Positions 34,261 through 46,458 are shown, numbered from the stretch's first letter. The stretch: DNA of 64,000 nucleotides from Anisodus tanguticus (GCA_034509755.1 CM067541.1:22742001-22806000), one strand, 5' to 3'. The notes: generated from the sequence alone by a model not told the origin. Translations and numbers: made by a program.

Positions 34261-34412
34261 ACGACAAAACAGCTTTACGGAAAGTAGCGGACAAGGCGTT
34301 GTAGCCTTTACAACTTTTTGGAAAGCAGAAGAGAAGACGACAAAACGACTTTACGGAAAGCAGCAGCCAAGGCACTGTACCCACTGTAGCCTTTATGACT
34401 TTTTGGAAAAGT
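34261..34412 (+). repeat. Duplicated ~70-bp segment upstream of the viral TATA box
   Basis: acgacaaaac-gctttacggaaag ... gtagcctttacaactttttggaaa occurs twice (34261-34323, 34337-34410). These could be promoter elements of the old virus. Confidence 0.55.
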
Positions 34413-34512
34413 ATTTTGTCTAGGACTATTGATTACTGTTTACTTTACGACTTTTGAAAAGTAATACTGTTTACTTTTAAAAAATAGTGAATAGTGAATA
34501 GCCGAGGTTATC

Positions 34513-34520
34513 TATATAAG
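34513..34520 (+). promoter_or_regulatory. TATA box of the endogenous pararetrovirus
   Basis: TATATAAG followed by gagcctcttg, resembling the pregenomic-RNA promoters of caulimovirids. It lies downstream of the RNase H region and upstream of the primer-binding site, the correct place. Confidence 0.6.
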
Positions 34521-35360
34521 GAGCCTCTTGTCAAGACGAAGATTCATTCGAAAAAGAATTCTTTAAACTTCAATTGAAAAACATTCTCATATTCTCTCAA
34601 ATGTTGAACTAACAACCCTTTAGTCTATAATCCGAAATCATCCATAGAACATCATAGGATAATCGAATATCATCCAAGAACATCTTAAGATTAATCGACT
34701 ACCATCCAAAAACAGAAATAAGATTAGTCCTATATCAACTAAGAGTATCATAAGAACACGAAGTATAACACTTTGATTTATTATGATTAGAACTATACTG
34801 GTTGGAGCACAACACTGGAAGGAAGACGATCAGAGGATACCCGTAATTGTATCTCCCCTGGAGCATGTGTGTGCGTAAAGCCCGCTTAGTCGAGGAAGAC
34901 GTTAGGGTGGCAGATTCCACATGTTGGGTTGAGTACTACTTCGGTGATCTGAAAATCTGACTAAAGGTATGTGCTTAAACCATGTGTTTCTAATTATAAT
35001 TTTGATAAGTATATTACTCTATTGTTATGCTATTTAGACGTTGATATTAGATTATGATTATAACTGTTTGAACGATGATAGAAGATTATAATTATGATTG
35101 TTTAGACTATTGATATAGATTATATTGTGATTGTTTACCGGATTGATAGAAGATTATAGGCTATAAATTTAAAAAATGTTATTGAACCCCAGAATACCCA
35201 AACGATTATTAAGAATAACTACCCAATTACATGCTAACTGTTTGATTAACTTTGAAAAAGGTTTGATTAACTCTGAAAAAAGAATAAGATTACCATCTAG
35301 ATTCCGACCTCTAGGGGTTATAGATGAAGAAAAGATCCGCAGGACGTCAGTCCAGAATTT

Positions 35361-35780
35361 GGTATCAGAGCGAGTAAAGAGTCCAGAGCATCTCACTTGG
35401 GATCTGACCCGAACCGAGGCTCTCCGTATGGAATATCCTCCAAGCACGAGGCGAACCCTATGTTGCTGAGGATCGCAAACTGATAGGTGCCAGTCGTTGG
35501 GTCTCCAGTGCGGCTTATAGGGCGGCTGGAACTGAGACGATCCGGATCGCTGATGCGTATTCTGGTAAATGGTATCAGAGCGAGTAAAGAGTCCAGAGCA
35601 TCTCACTTGGGATCTGACCCAAACCGAGGCTCTCCGTATGGAACATCCTCCAGGCACGAGGCAAACCCTACATTGCTGAGGATCGCAAACTGATAGGTGC
35701 CAGTCGTTGGGTCTCCAGTGCAGCTTATAGGGCGGCTAGAACTGAGACGATCCGGATCGCTGATGCGTATTCTGGTAATT
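35361..35780 (+). repeat. 210-bp tandem duplication, each starting with a tRNA-Met primer-binding site
   Basis: TGGTATCAGAGC-type sites lie at about 35360 and 35570 (GGTATCAGAG at 35361 and 35571). Each is followed by about 200 near-identical bases ending tgatgcgtattctggta. The first is preceded by TT, the second by AA. Confidence 0.85.
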
Positions 35781-36115
35781 GAATAGTGCAAAACAAATTA
35801 GAACGAAAAGAATACACATGTTTAAATGGGACACAACATGTGTAAGTGGGCTCAATCAAAGTTTTATGTTGAGATTGTAAGGTAAGAGAAAGAAGTTGCA
35901 TATCAAGTGTAAGTTTATTTTATTTGGAGTGGCGGATCCCAGATTTTCAAATGATAGGTGTTCAATTATTTTAAATTTTAAATTTACTACTAAGACTAGG
36001 TACTCAGTTAAAGTATTTATATGAATTACTAGATTTCTATATAAGTAATAGTGTTTGGCTCTAAAAATGATGGGTGCTCAAGCACCAATAGATCCGTCCT
36101 GTGCCGTGTAATATT
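35781..36115. other. Junction sequence between pararetrovirus and copia element
   Basis: No gene. A motif gataggtgttcaattatttt ... gatgggtgctcaagcaccaat resembles repeated plant intergenic sequence. Confidence 0.3.
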
Positions 36116-36341
36116 TATGAAAAAAAATAATTCCTTAATTATTTTCATTAATGAAAGAGTATATATACCAATTTACAACTTCCATAATATGAAAAATCAT
36201 ATTCCTATTCTACTCCCAAAACTCTATTCTAATTGTACAAGAATCCTACAAGTATGGTAAGTGTACAATGCTAATTATATACAAATAATACAAAATAATT
36301 TGTTTACCAAAATAAGGATATGTATATCCTTGTATATTTCA
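36116..36341 (-). repeat. 3' LTR of the copia element
   Basis: Shares cattttcattaatgaaagagtatatata and the following ~180 bp with the right LTR, but reads aataaggatatgtatatccttg where the right LTR has a longer stretch. Confidence 0.8.
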
Positions 36342-37876
36342 CACCCCCGCAGTCATAGCGGGCGGTCTTTGTACGCTGAGACTGTCCTGAAATCTTCAAA
36401 TAGGACAGAAGGAAGACCCTTAGTGAAGATGTCTGTAATTTGATACCTGGAAGAACATGTAGGACACGTACTTGTCCATGAGCTATCTTTTCGCGAACAA
36501 AATGGATATCCATCTCAATATGTTTAGTGCGTTGGTGTTGAACAGGATCCCCAGAAAGATAAACGGCACTAATATTATCACAATATACCAAGGTAGCTTT
36601 TTGAATGGGAAAGTGAAGCTCGAAAAGAAGATTACGTAACCAACATGATTCAGAAACCACATTGGCTACCCCTCGATACTCGGCCTCGGCACTGGAGCGT
36701 GATAAGATAGCTTGTCATTTGGCAGACCACGAGACCAAGTTATCACCAAGAAACATGCAATAATCTGACGTGGAGCATCTAGTATCTGGACAATCACCCC
36801 AATCAGCATCGATATACGAGACAAGTGTAGAGACCAATGATGGATATAGATGCAAGTCATAGTCAAGTGTCCCCTGGATGTATCGAATAATGCGTTTAAG
36901 CGCATTCATGTGCTCCAATCGAGGATCATGCATAAACAAACACACCTGTTGTATGACATACGTAATATCCAGTCTCGTGAACGTAAGATACTGAAGAGCT
37001 CCAGCAAGACTGTGATAGTGAGTGGGATCCTCGTAAGGTGAGCCAGCCGCAACACCCAGCTTGGGCTTAGTATCAACTGGAGTGGAAGTAGACTTACACG
37101 AGGACATACTAGCCCTTTCAATTACCTCAACGGCATACTTTCTTTGTGATAAGAATAACCTACCTGCATGACGAGAAACAGCAATCCCCAAAAAGTAACT
37201 CAAGGGCCCCAAGTCTTTCATAGCAAACTCAGAACTGAGCATGGTCATGATAGACTTGCGCAAAACATCAGTAGAAGCAGTCAAGATAATATCATCCACA
37301 TATAATAGAATATAAGCCAAGGAAGTACCACGACGATATATGAATAATGAATTATCAGACCTGTTGTGAGAAAATCCGATAGTCGAAACATAGTCTGCAA
37401 ATCTCTTATATCAAGCCCGTGGGGCCTGCTTAAGCCCATACAGGGACTTCTTCAATAAACAGACATGAATAGGATATTTGGGGTCTCGAAAACCCAAGGG
37501 TTGATGCATGTAAACGGTCTCCTTAAGATCACCATGTAAGAAAGCATTCTTCACATCTAAGTTCTAACTGATGAATGAGCCATGCTTTCGAAAGAGCCAG
37601 ACTGAGAACAATGCGAATGGTAGCCGGTTTGACCACCGGACTAAACGTCTCACCATAATCCATGCCAACCTGCTGAGTCTTACTATCACCTACAAGACGA
37701 GTCTTATGCCTCACAAAAGAACCATCAGAATTATCCTTATAAGTAAAAATCCACATAGACCGAATAATATTAACACTAGAAGGACGGGGTACAAACTCCC
37801 ACATCTTATTTTCAATAAGAGCATCATATTCGTCGTTCATAGCCAATTTCCAATTCTTGTCATTTAATGTGGACAC
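36304..37876 (-). pseudogene. copia reverse transcriptase and RNase H, broken
   Basis: Three open pieces: 37529-37876 (WIFTYKDNSDGS, QVGMDYGETFSPVVK), 36715-37320 (ILLYVDDIILTA near 37290, DLGPLSYFLGI, SYIDADWGDCPDTRCSTSDY) and 36304-36660 (CDNISAVYLSGDPVQHQRTKHIEMD). These are the usual copia RT/RNase H landmarks in order, with frame breaks between the pieces. Confidence 0.85.
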
Positions 37877-38276
37877 TGGGTTACGGGGTAGAGGGATTTA
37901 AGAACATTAGAATTTAGATTAAATGTCTTTTTGGTTTAAAAATACTCTGTTGACTACGAGTGACCGGTCAATGACTCGGGGGAGAATTGAGTGGATTTGG
38001 GGACAAAATCGGAGGGGTGACGGACTGGCCAGCAGACAGTGGGCCTGCTGGCCCAACACTGGAAGCCAAAACTGGAACTGCACCGAGAGCAGACGCAGGG
38101 GCAGAACTGGGCTGGATATTCGGCCAAGTTGCTGGACCCGTGATGGGAAGGCTGGGTTGATGCGATGGTACTGGAGGTCTAGCGGGCAGTGGGTCCGCTG
38201 GCTGATTTTGGGTGTGGGACAAATCCGATAAATGGTGGATAATATACGGGGAGACATCGTCATCTAAAAAATTATA

Positions 38277-39296
38277 CTAACTAGGCCCGGGACTACTTAC
38301 TTTTGCAAACAGAAATTTGGTTACATTGAAAATAACATGGCGATTAATGATGATTTTATTAGATGATAAATCAAAACACTTGTAATCACGATGATTAGAT
38401 GGATAACCCAAAAACACACAAGGGGTATAACATGCTTGAAGTTTGTTAATTGTAGTTGACGGGAATAGTGGATAACATAAGCACCCAAAGACCCTAAGAT
38501 GTGAATACGAATGAGTCTTATTATATAAGATTTGAAGAGGGGAGGAATAAGCCAAACCTTTGGTAGGAAGTATGTTAAGAATGTAAGTAGCCATTTGTAG
38601 AGCATGATGCCAAAAGGAAGGGGGTACGGAAGCATGGACCAATAAAGTTCGGACAATATTATTAATGGTACGAATTTTTCGTTCGGCTTTCCCATTTTGT
38701 GAGGAAGTATGAGGACAAGAGAAATGAAAAACTATGCCATTAGTGTCACAAAAATCCCGAAACAACCCATTATCATATTCTTTTCCATTATCACATTGAA
38801 TATTTTTTATTTCCCGGTCGAATTGGGTACGGATGAATGCTCTAAATTTTAAGAATGTGGAAAAAACTTGGGATTTTTTCTCCAACGGAAAAGACCATAA
38901 AAATTTAGAATAATCATCCAAAAATAGAACATAATAACGATGGCCCACAGAACTTAAAATGGGAGATGTCCATAAATCACTATGAATAATATCAAATGGC
39001 ATTAAAGTACGAGAAGTAGAGGCTACAAATGGTAATCTAACATGTTTTCCTAAAGGACATGATTAACAAATTGGAGTACTAAGCGTACCCTTACAAGAAA
39101 TAAAATTATTTTTATGCAAGGAAGAAACAATGGATGACCTAGGGTGACCCAAACGTGCATGCCACAAGAAAGGAACTAGAGTTGCAAAAGCAGATGGCAA
39201 GGCTTGACTCGAGAGACTGGATGCGGGCGTGATAGGATAAAGATCTCCCCTACCATCACATCTCATGAGAGGTATCCCCGTCTTGAAATCCTTCAC
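38277..39296 (-). pseudogene. copia integrase (zinc finger and core)
   Basis: WHARLGHPRSSIV (39063-39296) is the zinc-binding entry. The core ORF 38277-39002 has HSDLWTSP, FLDDYSKFLWSFPL, CDNGKEYDN and SSQNGKAERKIRT, including the expected D, D and E. One frame break separates the two parts. Confidence 0.85.
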
Positions 39297-39400
39297 AGAA
39301 AACCCAAAAGGATAAAAATCAACAAAAACTCAATTATCGGTGGTGAATTTACGGACAGACACCAATTTTTTAATTAAGTTAGGGGCGTGAAGGGCATTGT

Positions 39401-39676
39401 TTAAGACAAGAGGTGGATGGGGGGAGACAAAGTTGTATGACCGTAACCACGAATTGGAATTGAGTTGCCATTACCAATAATTATGTCACGTTTGTTGCTC
39501 AAATTGGAATAAGATGAGAGAGTACTTTGGTCGGACGTCATGTGAGAAGTGGCGCCGGTGTCCATGTACCAATTTGCGTCGGGAGGATTCAATCCAAGTG
39601 TATGCATTGCGAGTTCAATATTGGTCAGAGTAGGGCCCTTAGCATGATGGGCCTGTGGAAGCTGAGACTCAAGCAC
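39401..39676 (-). pseudogene. copia protease region
   Basis: WYMDTGATSHMTSD is the catalytic Asp motif of copia proteases, near 39530-39570. The flanking frame is short and broken. Confidence 0.75.
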
Positions 39677-39944
39677 ACCTGCTTGCTGCCCCAGCCCAGC
39701 GTTATGGCAGAAACCACTGGACCATGTCGAATTGGGCCTGAAGGAATGATGGGCAACCCACTGTCCAGGGGCTGGAGAGTTTGGAAAATAGGGGTCGTTG
39801 GGCCACTAGCCCAGGCCCACTGCCAGGGGGCCATGGCTGGGACCAGTTGGCCTGCGGCCCACTGCCACCGTACATGGGCCCACTGTCACTGTTCTGGCTG
39901 CCCCCACCACCACGATTGCCACCGCGATTTTTGCCATTATTTTT

Positions 39945-40670
39945 CTAATTTTTCTTGCCTCCACCGTGAGCACGGTTTTGGTTCGAATTATCAACAAAAC
40001 TTTGAGAATTAGCTGAAGACGTCATCATGACCACATGACTAGCGCCGGTAGCTGCCTTTTTTGACAAACCGGCTTCTTCTAACGTGAGCATCGAACGGGC
40101 TTGATAAAAAGGCGGAAGTGGATTACTTTGACGGAGGAGAGTACCCACGCCATTATAGGCCTCAGATATGGCTGCAACCATTTGTAGAACAAGACGATTA
40201 TTGGTAACGGGCGCTCCAACGTTACGGAGTTGGTCTGTCAATTCTTTTAGCCGTTTACAATAAGTTGAAACAGTCGGGAAATCCTCTATGCTGACTTGGA
40301 AAAATTCCTGCTCAAGGGTGACAACGCGAGAATGTTGGTTATCTTGGAATATATCACGCAATCTATTCCAGGTAGCCATAGCCGTAGTGTCCGGCTCAAT
40401 GATCGTTTGTAAAAGGTCTGTAGAAATAGTGGAATAAATCCACTGAAGGACGGTAACATCAAGAGTAATCCATAATTGAGGATCCTCCGTGGGAATAGGG
40501 GTAGCGGGAGGAATTATGTGATGGAGGACTTGATGTGAGATAGCGTGAATTTTAAACAACTCTGACCATGTCGCATATTGAACGTTTTCCATCTCAAGAA
40601 CAATAGGGATGTTGTTCTTGATGTTAGAAACAGTAAGGGCAGGATGAAACAGGTTCTTTGACGTCGACAT
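39945..40670 (-). pseudogene. copia Gag polyprotein N-terminal domain
   Basis: A 241-codon open segment starting MSTSKNLFHPALTVSNIKNN, with the UBN2/Retrotran_gag features W.....I...I....W..L...F and TYCKRLKELTDQLRNVG. It forms the capsid domain in active relatives. The zinc-knuckle part is not intact. Confidence 0.8.
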
Positions 40671-40830
40671 AACGAAAAACCAAATGGTTATTGAGGGATT
40701 TGGAAGAAAATTTTGGAAAGGGAGGAGGTAGCAACCGGTACAGAAATCGAGGAGGGGCTCGTATTTCGAAGTAGCCGAGAGAAGCAGAAGCTTTTGGAGA
40801 AGGAGGTATGTGAGACCTAGACTTCTGATA

Positions 40831-41127
40831 TCATCAAAGAAATAAACACTTTATTATTTTCATTAATGAAAGAGTATATATACAATTTACATAATATGAA
40901 AAATCTTATTCCTATTCTACTCCCAAAACCCTATTCTAATTGTACAAGAATCCTACAATTATGGTAAGTGTACAATGCTAATTATATACAAATAATACAA
41001 AATAATTTGTTTACCAAAATAGGGATATACACGGTGTGTATCACGGTTTCCCACTTGTGATGGATTTCCGTGATATACACGGTATACACAAGGTATTGTA
41101 TACCGTGTATATCCTTGTATATTTTCA
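40831..41127 (-). repeat. 5' LTR of the copia element
   Basis: Contains about 75-90 extra bases (about 41025-41115) with several copies of gatatacacgg/ccgtgtatatc inverted motifs that are absent from the other LTR. Confidence 0.8.
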
Positions 41128-41209
41128 ATTTAAACAGAAGTAATTCATTTGAACTCTCTTAGATCTATTTTGAAGTGAATAGTATCGAGATTCAACATAT
41201 AGTATATAT

Positions 41210-44200
41210 TAGGGCTGGCCAGTGGGCCGGGACGACCCGACCCCGGCCCGACCCCGTCCCGACCCCGCCCCGGTCCCGACCCGACCCCGCTCTAAAAAAA
41301 AAAAAATTAACGGGGGCGGGACTCGAACTCGGGACGGGACGATGTCTCGTCCCGCCAGACCCGAGCCCGCCCCAAGCCCGCCGGACCCGAGCCCGTCCCG
41401 ACCCCGACCCCGACCTTACCTTTGCAAAAATAGTCGTTGCACCAACGGCCATTTTAGATTATGGCCGTTGGCCAACGGCCATTTTAGGCCCCCCCCTCCC
41501 CCAACCCCCCCTACCCCTTAATATTTATTTTTAACCCATAAGTTATTATATTTACACTTTAACCCAATTTTTCAACTATAAATAACTCATTTTCTCTTCA
41601 TCTTTCTCACAAATCTTCCTACAATCTCTCTAATTTCTCAATATATCTCTCTACATTGTTTGTTAAATATTCAATTTTATTAATTCATTTGGGAATTGGG
41701 AGTGAAGTTGGCAACTAGCTTGAGGATCTTCCATCGAGCAAAGTTTCAATTTTCAACCTCTCGATTACACGTCGACGTTACGTCGGCGTTTGGTACATTC
41801 GTTCCTTCATTAAATTATTATTGTCTGTTTATTTTATTTAGCGCACTTAATTTCATTTACTTTAATTATTTGTTAGCATATAATTAAAATGGAAGAATTA
41901 GAGGTATGTTTAAGGGTAAGGGTAAGACTTCTTCTAGTAGGGGCAATCGGGGCAAGGGTACTTCTTCTAGTCATCTTATTCCTACACGGGATGATTTTGT
42001 TGATACTCAACATTTTCCTACAATACCATTAGATTTAGACGAGGAGTTATTTTCGGAACTCAAGAAGACTTTAATTTAGACGATGATCTAGACGATACAC
42101 CCACTAATATTGATGACAACACGCCCACTAGTGCACCTTCAACCGAAATACCTCCTATTCCCCCTAGTATGAGACGAGGTCCAGCAAAACGACCATTAAA
42201 ATCAGATGCATGGACATTTTTTGATAGGGACGTAGAGAATCAAGTAGCCATATGTAAAATTTGTAAAAATGTTTTAAAATTTAAAACGGAAAAGGTCACG
42301 GTGGGACGGGGGTTTAATTAGACACGTAGTAAGTGCTCATCCAGCTAGGTATGCCCAATACCGGGCTTCAAAACCGGGTGCGCAATCGGCCGCTCCATCG
42401 GGACAAGGTTCACATACCGTATGTCCCGGACCAAGTACGAGGTCAAATTAACCCTATGACGGGGGGAATTGTAGGCTCTAAATACAACAAACATAGAGAT
42501 AGGGAAGCAATATCAAAATTAGTTCTTTGTGGAGGGTTTGCCTTTTTCATTTCCTTCATCTCCGGTTTTATTCATTACATTAGAGATATATATAATCCTA
42601 CTTTTAACGGTTTTCCTAGGTCAACCGTTAAGAGAGATGTATTTAAATTTGCGCATGAATATCAACAATATTTACGTTTTTCATTATATCATTTTAATGG
42701 CAAAGTATCTATCACGCCCGATATAGGTCGTAGTACTAACGGCCATGATTATTTAATCGTAACTTGTCATTGGATAGATTATAAATGGTCTATGCAAAAA
42801 CGTATTTTAGCGTATAGATATATAGATGATAGGCACACTTTGGTACTTTTATTGCAGAAAATATTTATCAAGTGTGCGATTATTACGGAATTACCGATAA
42901 AATTATGACTATTACATTAGATAACGCTTCTAATAACAATTACGCAATTACAATGTTAAAAAATAGTTTAGCTCCATCTTTTCCGGACCATTTTCATATA
43001 AAATGCGCGTGCCATATATATAACTTAATTGTAAAGGATGGTCTATCACTTTTTGAAGACATTCTTAGTAAAATACAATTTGCTATAAACTTTATTTTTA
43101 AAAGTAATAAAGTACAACGTAGAAAAGAATATAAAAAAATTTGTCATGATTGTGGACTACCTTTTAGAAGAATTCCACAAGAAGTATCCACTAGGCGGAA
43201 TTCTTTATACGAGCAACTCCTTGTTGCTTATGACTATAAATTACCTATAACTTTATTTTTTAACTCTCATAATAAAAAGCCAAACCGATATGATTTTAGA
43301 TAGTGATTGGGAAAAAATTTCCGAACTTATTGTATTTTTAGAGAAATTTTTTCAAGCAACAAAAGAATTTTCCGGTATATATTATCCTACTATTTCAACT
43401 ATGTTATTTTATATAACTCTAATATTTTTATTACTTAGTGAATATATGGAAAAACCAAACTTATAAGGCGGCTATTAAAAAAATGTTTGTCAAAATAAAA
43501 AAATATTTTATTCCTATTCCTTCTATTTATATTATTGGTTCGTATTAAATCCTACTATTAAAATAGACGGTACTAAATCACTAATTGAAACTATTTACGA
43601 TTGTATAGAAGTACTACCACCTCCAAGTCCCAAAAATCTAAATCACCCACCACCTATTGAACAAACTAAAGAAGAAGTGTTGAATAGCGTAGAACACCAC
43701 TGCAAAAATATATATTGATTTTATCAACAAGAAAATGCTAGTAACATACCGGCTACCATACCATCTTCTTCATCTTCAACACAACCTCACAAAAGACATG
43801 TTGTTTGCGGCTAGTATTGAAAGCCTCGAAATAGAATGTGCGGCCGTACCTCCACTAACCAAATTAGCGAGTTGGATATTTTTGTTTTGCGGGGTTCTGT
43901 ACCGTATCAAGAAGTTATCAATGAAGATGGACAAGAAGACTTGCTTTGAAAATCGGAGGGGAATGAGAAGACTTTTCCGACACTTTCATTGATGGCTCGA
44001 GATGTTTTGAACATTCAAGCGTCATCAAGCTGCGTCGGAAAGCGCTTTTTCGCAGGCAGATATCAAATAGGAGACCACGAGACACTCATTGGCGAGAGAC
44101 GGCTTGGAAATTGCGGTATTATTCGAGAGATTGGATACGAGCGGAGCGGAGAAGGTGCGGTCAACCGGAGATCAACGAAGAAGATGATGAAAACTACAAC

Positions 44201-44766
44201 GAAATCTTAACCGAAGGTAGTGGAAGCGACGTGGATCAATTTGACCAACAAATACCAATTCCAACCGAAGAACCACATGAAATCATCAAGCAATTAGAAA
44301 GATTTTTTTGAAAATGTAATTTTTTTAATTGCAATTTTATTATGTAATTTGCAACTTTTGGACAACACCATAAAGTTGCAATTTAGATTTTAGACAATTG
44401 TATTTGTATTACAAAAAAATCATGTCTATTAAATAATATAAGAGGCACAAAAACAATTTTGGGATGTTTTTATTACACTATCTTGTTTTATTTATTGAGT
44501 TTTTTTTATACATATGTTATTTAAAAAAAAAAAAAAAAGGAAAACCCGACCCCGCCCCGCCCCGCCCCGACCCGAGCCCGCCCCGACCCCCGCCCCGCCC
44601 CGATACCGACGGGATCGGGATCGGGACGGGGACCGGAGCAGTCCCGCCGGACCCGACCCCGCTAGGCCCGCTAGGCCCGATCCCGACCCCCGGATCGTCC
44701 CGCCCCGACCCCGACCCCGCCAGACCCGGCCCGCCAGACCCGAGCCCGGCCCACTGGCCACCCTTA
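41210..44766 (+). mobile_element. hAT transposon 2, structurally complete
   Basis: Flanked by the 8-bp duplication GTATATAT (41202-41209 and 44767-44774). Terminal inverted repeats are TAGGGCTGGCCAGTGGGCC and GGCCCACTGGCCACCCTTA. Subterminal zones are packed with cccgacccc/cgggac repeats, likely transposase binding sites. Length is 3557 bp, a close relative of hAT 1. Confidence 0.92.
41906..44311 (+). pseudogene. hAT transposase (BED finger type) with frameshifts
   Basis: A Gly/Ser/Lys-rich start near 41906 leads to a BED-type finger near 42210-42350 (AICKICKNVLKF), the core ORF 42333-42908 (VTCHWIDYKWSMQKRIL), continuation 42872-43303 (TITLDNASNNNY, CACHIYNLIVKDGL) and a dimerisation tail to 44311. 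Frame changes occur near 42050, 42300, 42870, 43290 and beyond. The protein is not made intact, though the element could be mobilised by a related transposase. Confidence 0.8.
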
Positions 44767-44774
44767 GTATATAT

Positions 44775-46458
44775 TAAGTCGACGATATGTTGATCGACGT
44801 TGTTATGATAATAGTGGATTTTTTTTTGTTATCTGTTCTATCGTCAGTTGTAAATGTGAACCGTTGGATCGTGGAAGGATGAGAAAGGATAATCTCTTAT
44901 ACACAATCAAATGGCTCCCACCATGTGCTACACTTGCTGCCAATATAGCAGCATAGAAAAATCTTGGAGCTTTTTGCTAAGGGAGTTTGTTTATAAATAT
45001 ATATATATCCGAGTCCAAATAATCCTTTTCATAATCCAAACACAAGGAACTGGTCCCTCTGACTGCAAATTATCTTGTTTATAGCATCTTCTCATGGATA
45101 GGAGGTATGTTTCTTCCTAAAGAATGGAATTTATTGAGTGTGGATACTCATTACTCTTTGAGAGAAGTTTCCTTTTTTCTTTTTTTAAAAAAGTTAATTT
45201 TTATTCGGAAAATATTGGCCCGATTAATTTAGATGTGTGTGTCGTAGAGTCCGTCAAGACGGAAGTATTCCTTATAGTAGCGGACGTACATAGCTTGAAG
45301 GGTGGTTAGTTGAACACCCTTCATCAAAAAATTATACAATATAAAAAATATAATACTATTTATCTAGGTGAAAAAATGACTTTTTATGCATATAAATTAA
45401 ATCTTAAATACGCTTAGTGATATTTCTGAATTCGTCACCAACTACCTTACCAAGGTTTTTATACTTAAAAGTTCAAACTCGAGAGAATAGGGAGAGGGAT
45501 CATAAACATTCTGTCACATTCCTCTATGATTTTCAGTGATTTATTCATAAAATGACATGTTCTTGTCCAATCAAAGGCACCTCAAATCCCTGTTTGTTTT
45601 GACATGACAATATAATTTTTTTACAAGGTACTGCAGGTTCGGGGAATTTGTATCATGAATACAACTTATTATATGTGCTAGAAGATGTATATAACTTCTA
45701 GACAATTAACCGTTTCCAAAATGCCACAATTCTTGGACCCTCAAATTTTATTTGTCTTAAAAATGTTTATTTTCTTGGGACATATAATAGATGATATATA
45801 TCACATTCTATAATAGACAGTCTTTAAAGTTGCTTTGTTTGGGACCAGCCTCAACTCCTCTTACCTATGGGGTGGACAACCTATCTCAATGGGAAAGCTT
45901 TGTAAGCCAAAATAACACATGAAAAATGGAAGAAGCACCAGAAATGGACAACATAAATTTTATCCATATGTGAAATTGAAGCTAAAAGTTCTAAGATCAA
46001 AATTTAAATTTAGTGGTTTCAAGATTCATAACTCCTGCACAAAGTTTAACAAATTAGAAGAGAATTAAAACTTGTGATCTAGAACAAACCATACACAATC
46101 TGGCACAATATCAACTCATTAAAGAGTAAGATGGAAATTTTAAAGTTAAATTATTTCTAAGTATTACATTCTTTTTCGTACAAACGTAAATCAGAGATTG
46201 CAACAGCTAAAAGGAAACCAATAGCTATAAGAAACAAGAAACACGTCATATAATAACTACATTTAGGTGACATCACAACTTTCAAACAACATTATCACTC
46301 TTTCTCTTCATCTGAGATCATATTACAATAGAGAACCAAAAGAATTCAAGCTTTCAGAAATCATAGATGATATAAACAAACAATTCTCTGATACTTTATA
46401 TGTAACATAGACACGAGTTTGTCCGTGATTGACTCACCCCCTTTTCTTCTGAAACCAT
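44775..46458. other. Intergenic region downstream of YKT6
   Basis: 44950-45300 resembles 26420-26725, downstream of the lipocalin. The part nearest 46458 would hold the YKT6 3' untranslated region and polyadenylation site; no single AATAAA-type signal is decisive. No other gene seen. Confidence 0.35.

Larger units (their letters stand above)
27678..35780 (+). mobile_element. Endogenous pararetrovirus (Caulimoviridae), near genome length, defective
   Basis: Order along the strand: an isolated RT piece (27678-28000), two small ORFs, a coiled-coil/coat region with a Caulimoviridae-type zinc knuckle, protease-RT-RNase H, a small distal ORF, then about 2.5 kb of non-coding sequence with tandem repeats, a TATATAAG box and tRNA-Met primer-binding sites. 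From 28000 to 35780 is about 7.8 kb, the size of a caulimovirid genome. A TAATG overlap between small ORFs recalls badna- and tungroviruses. No movement-protein domain was recognised. Stops and frameshifts interrupt most ORFs, so this is a fossil. Genus is uncertain. Confidence 0.85.
36116..41127 (-). mobile_element. Ty1/copia LTR retrotransposon, decayed
   Basis: Left LTR is about 36116-36341 and right LTR about 40831-41127. On the minus strand the PBS-like TGATATCAGAAG follows the right (5') LTR and a G-rich polypurine tract (gactgcgggggtg) precedes the left (3') LTR. The domains run Gag, protease, integrase, RT, RNase H, the copia order. Frameshifts and stops break pol in several places, so it is not autonomous. 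Confidence 0.9.

Noticed and set aside
37919..38263. Plus- and minus-strand ORFs in the copia interior near 38.0 kb
   Set aside because: They cover the low-complexity Pro-rich linker between integrase and RT. The plus-strand ones are shadows.
41175..41534. Pro/Arg-rich ORFs on both strands at 41.2-41.5 kb and 44.5-44.8 kb
   Set aside because: They fall in the G/C-rich subterminal repeats of hAT 2 and have no start context or domain.
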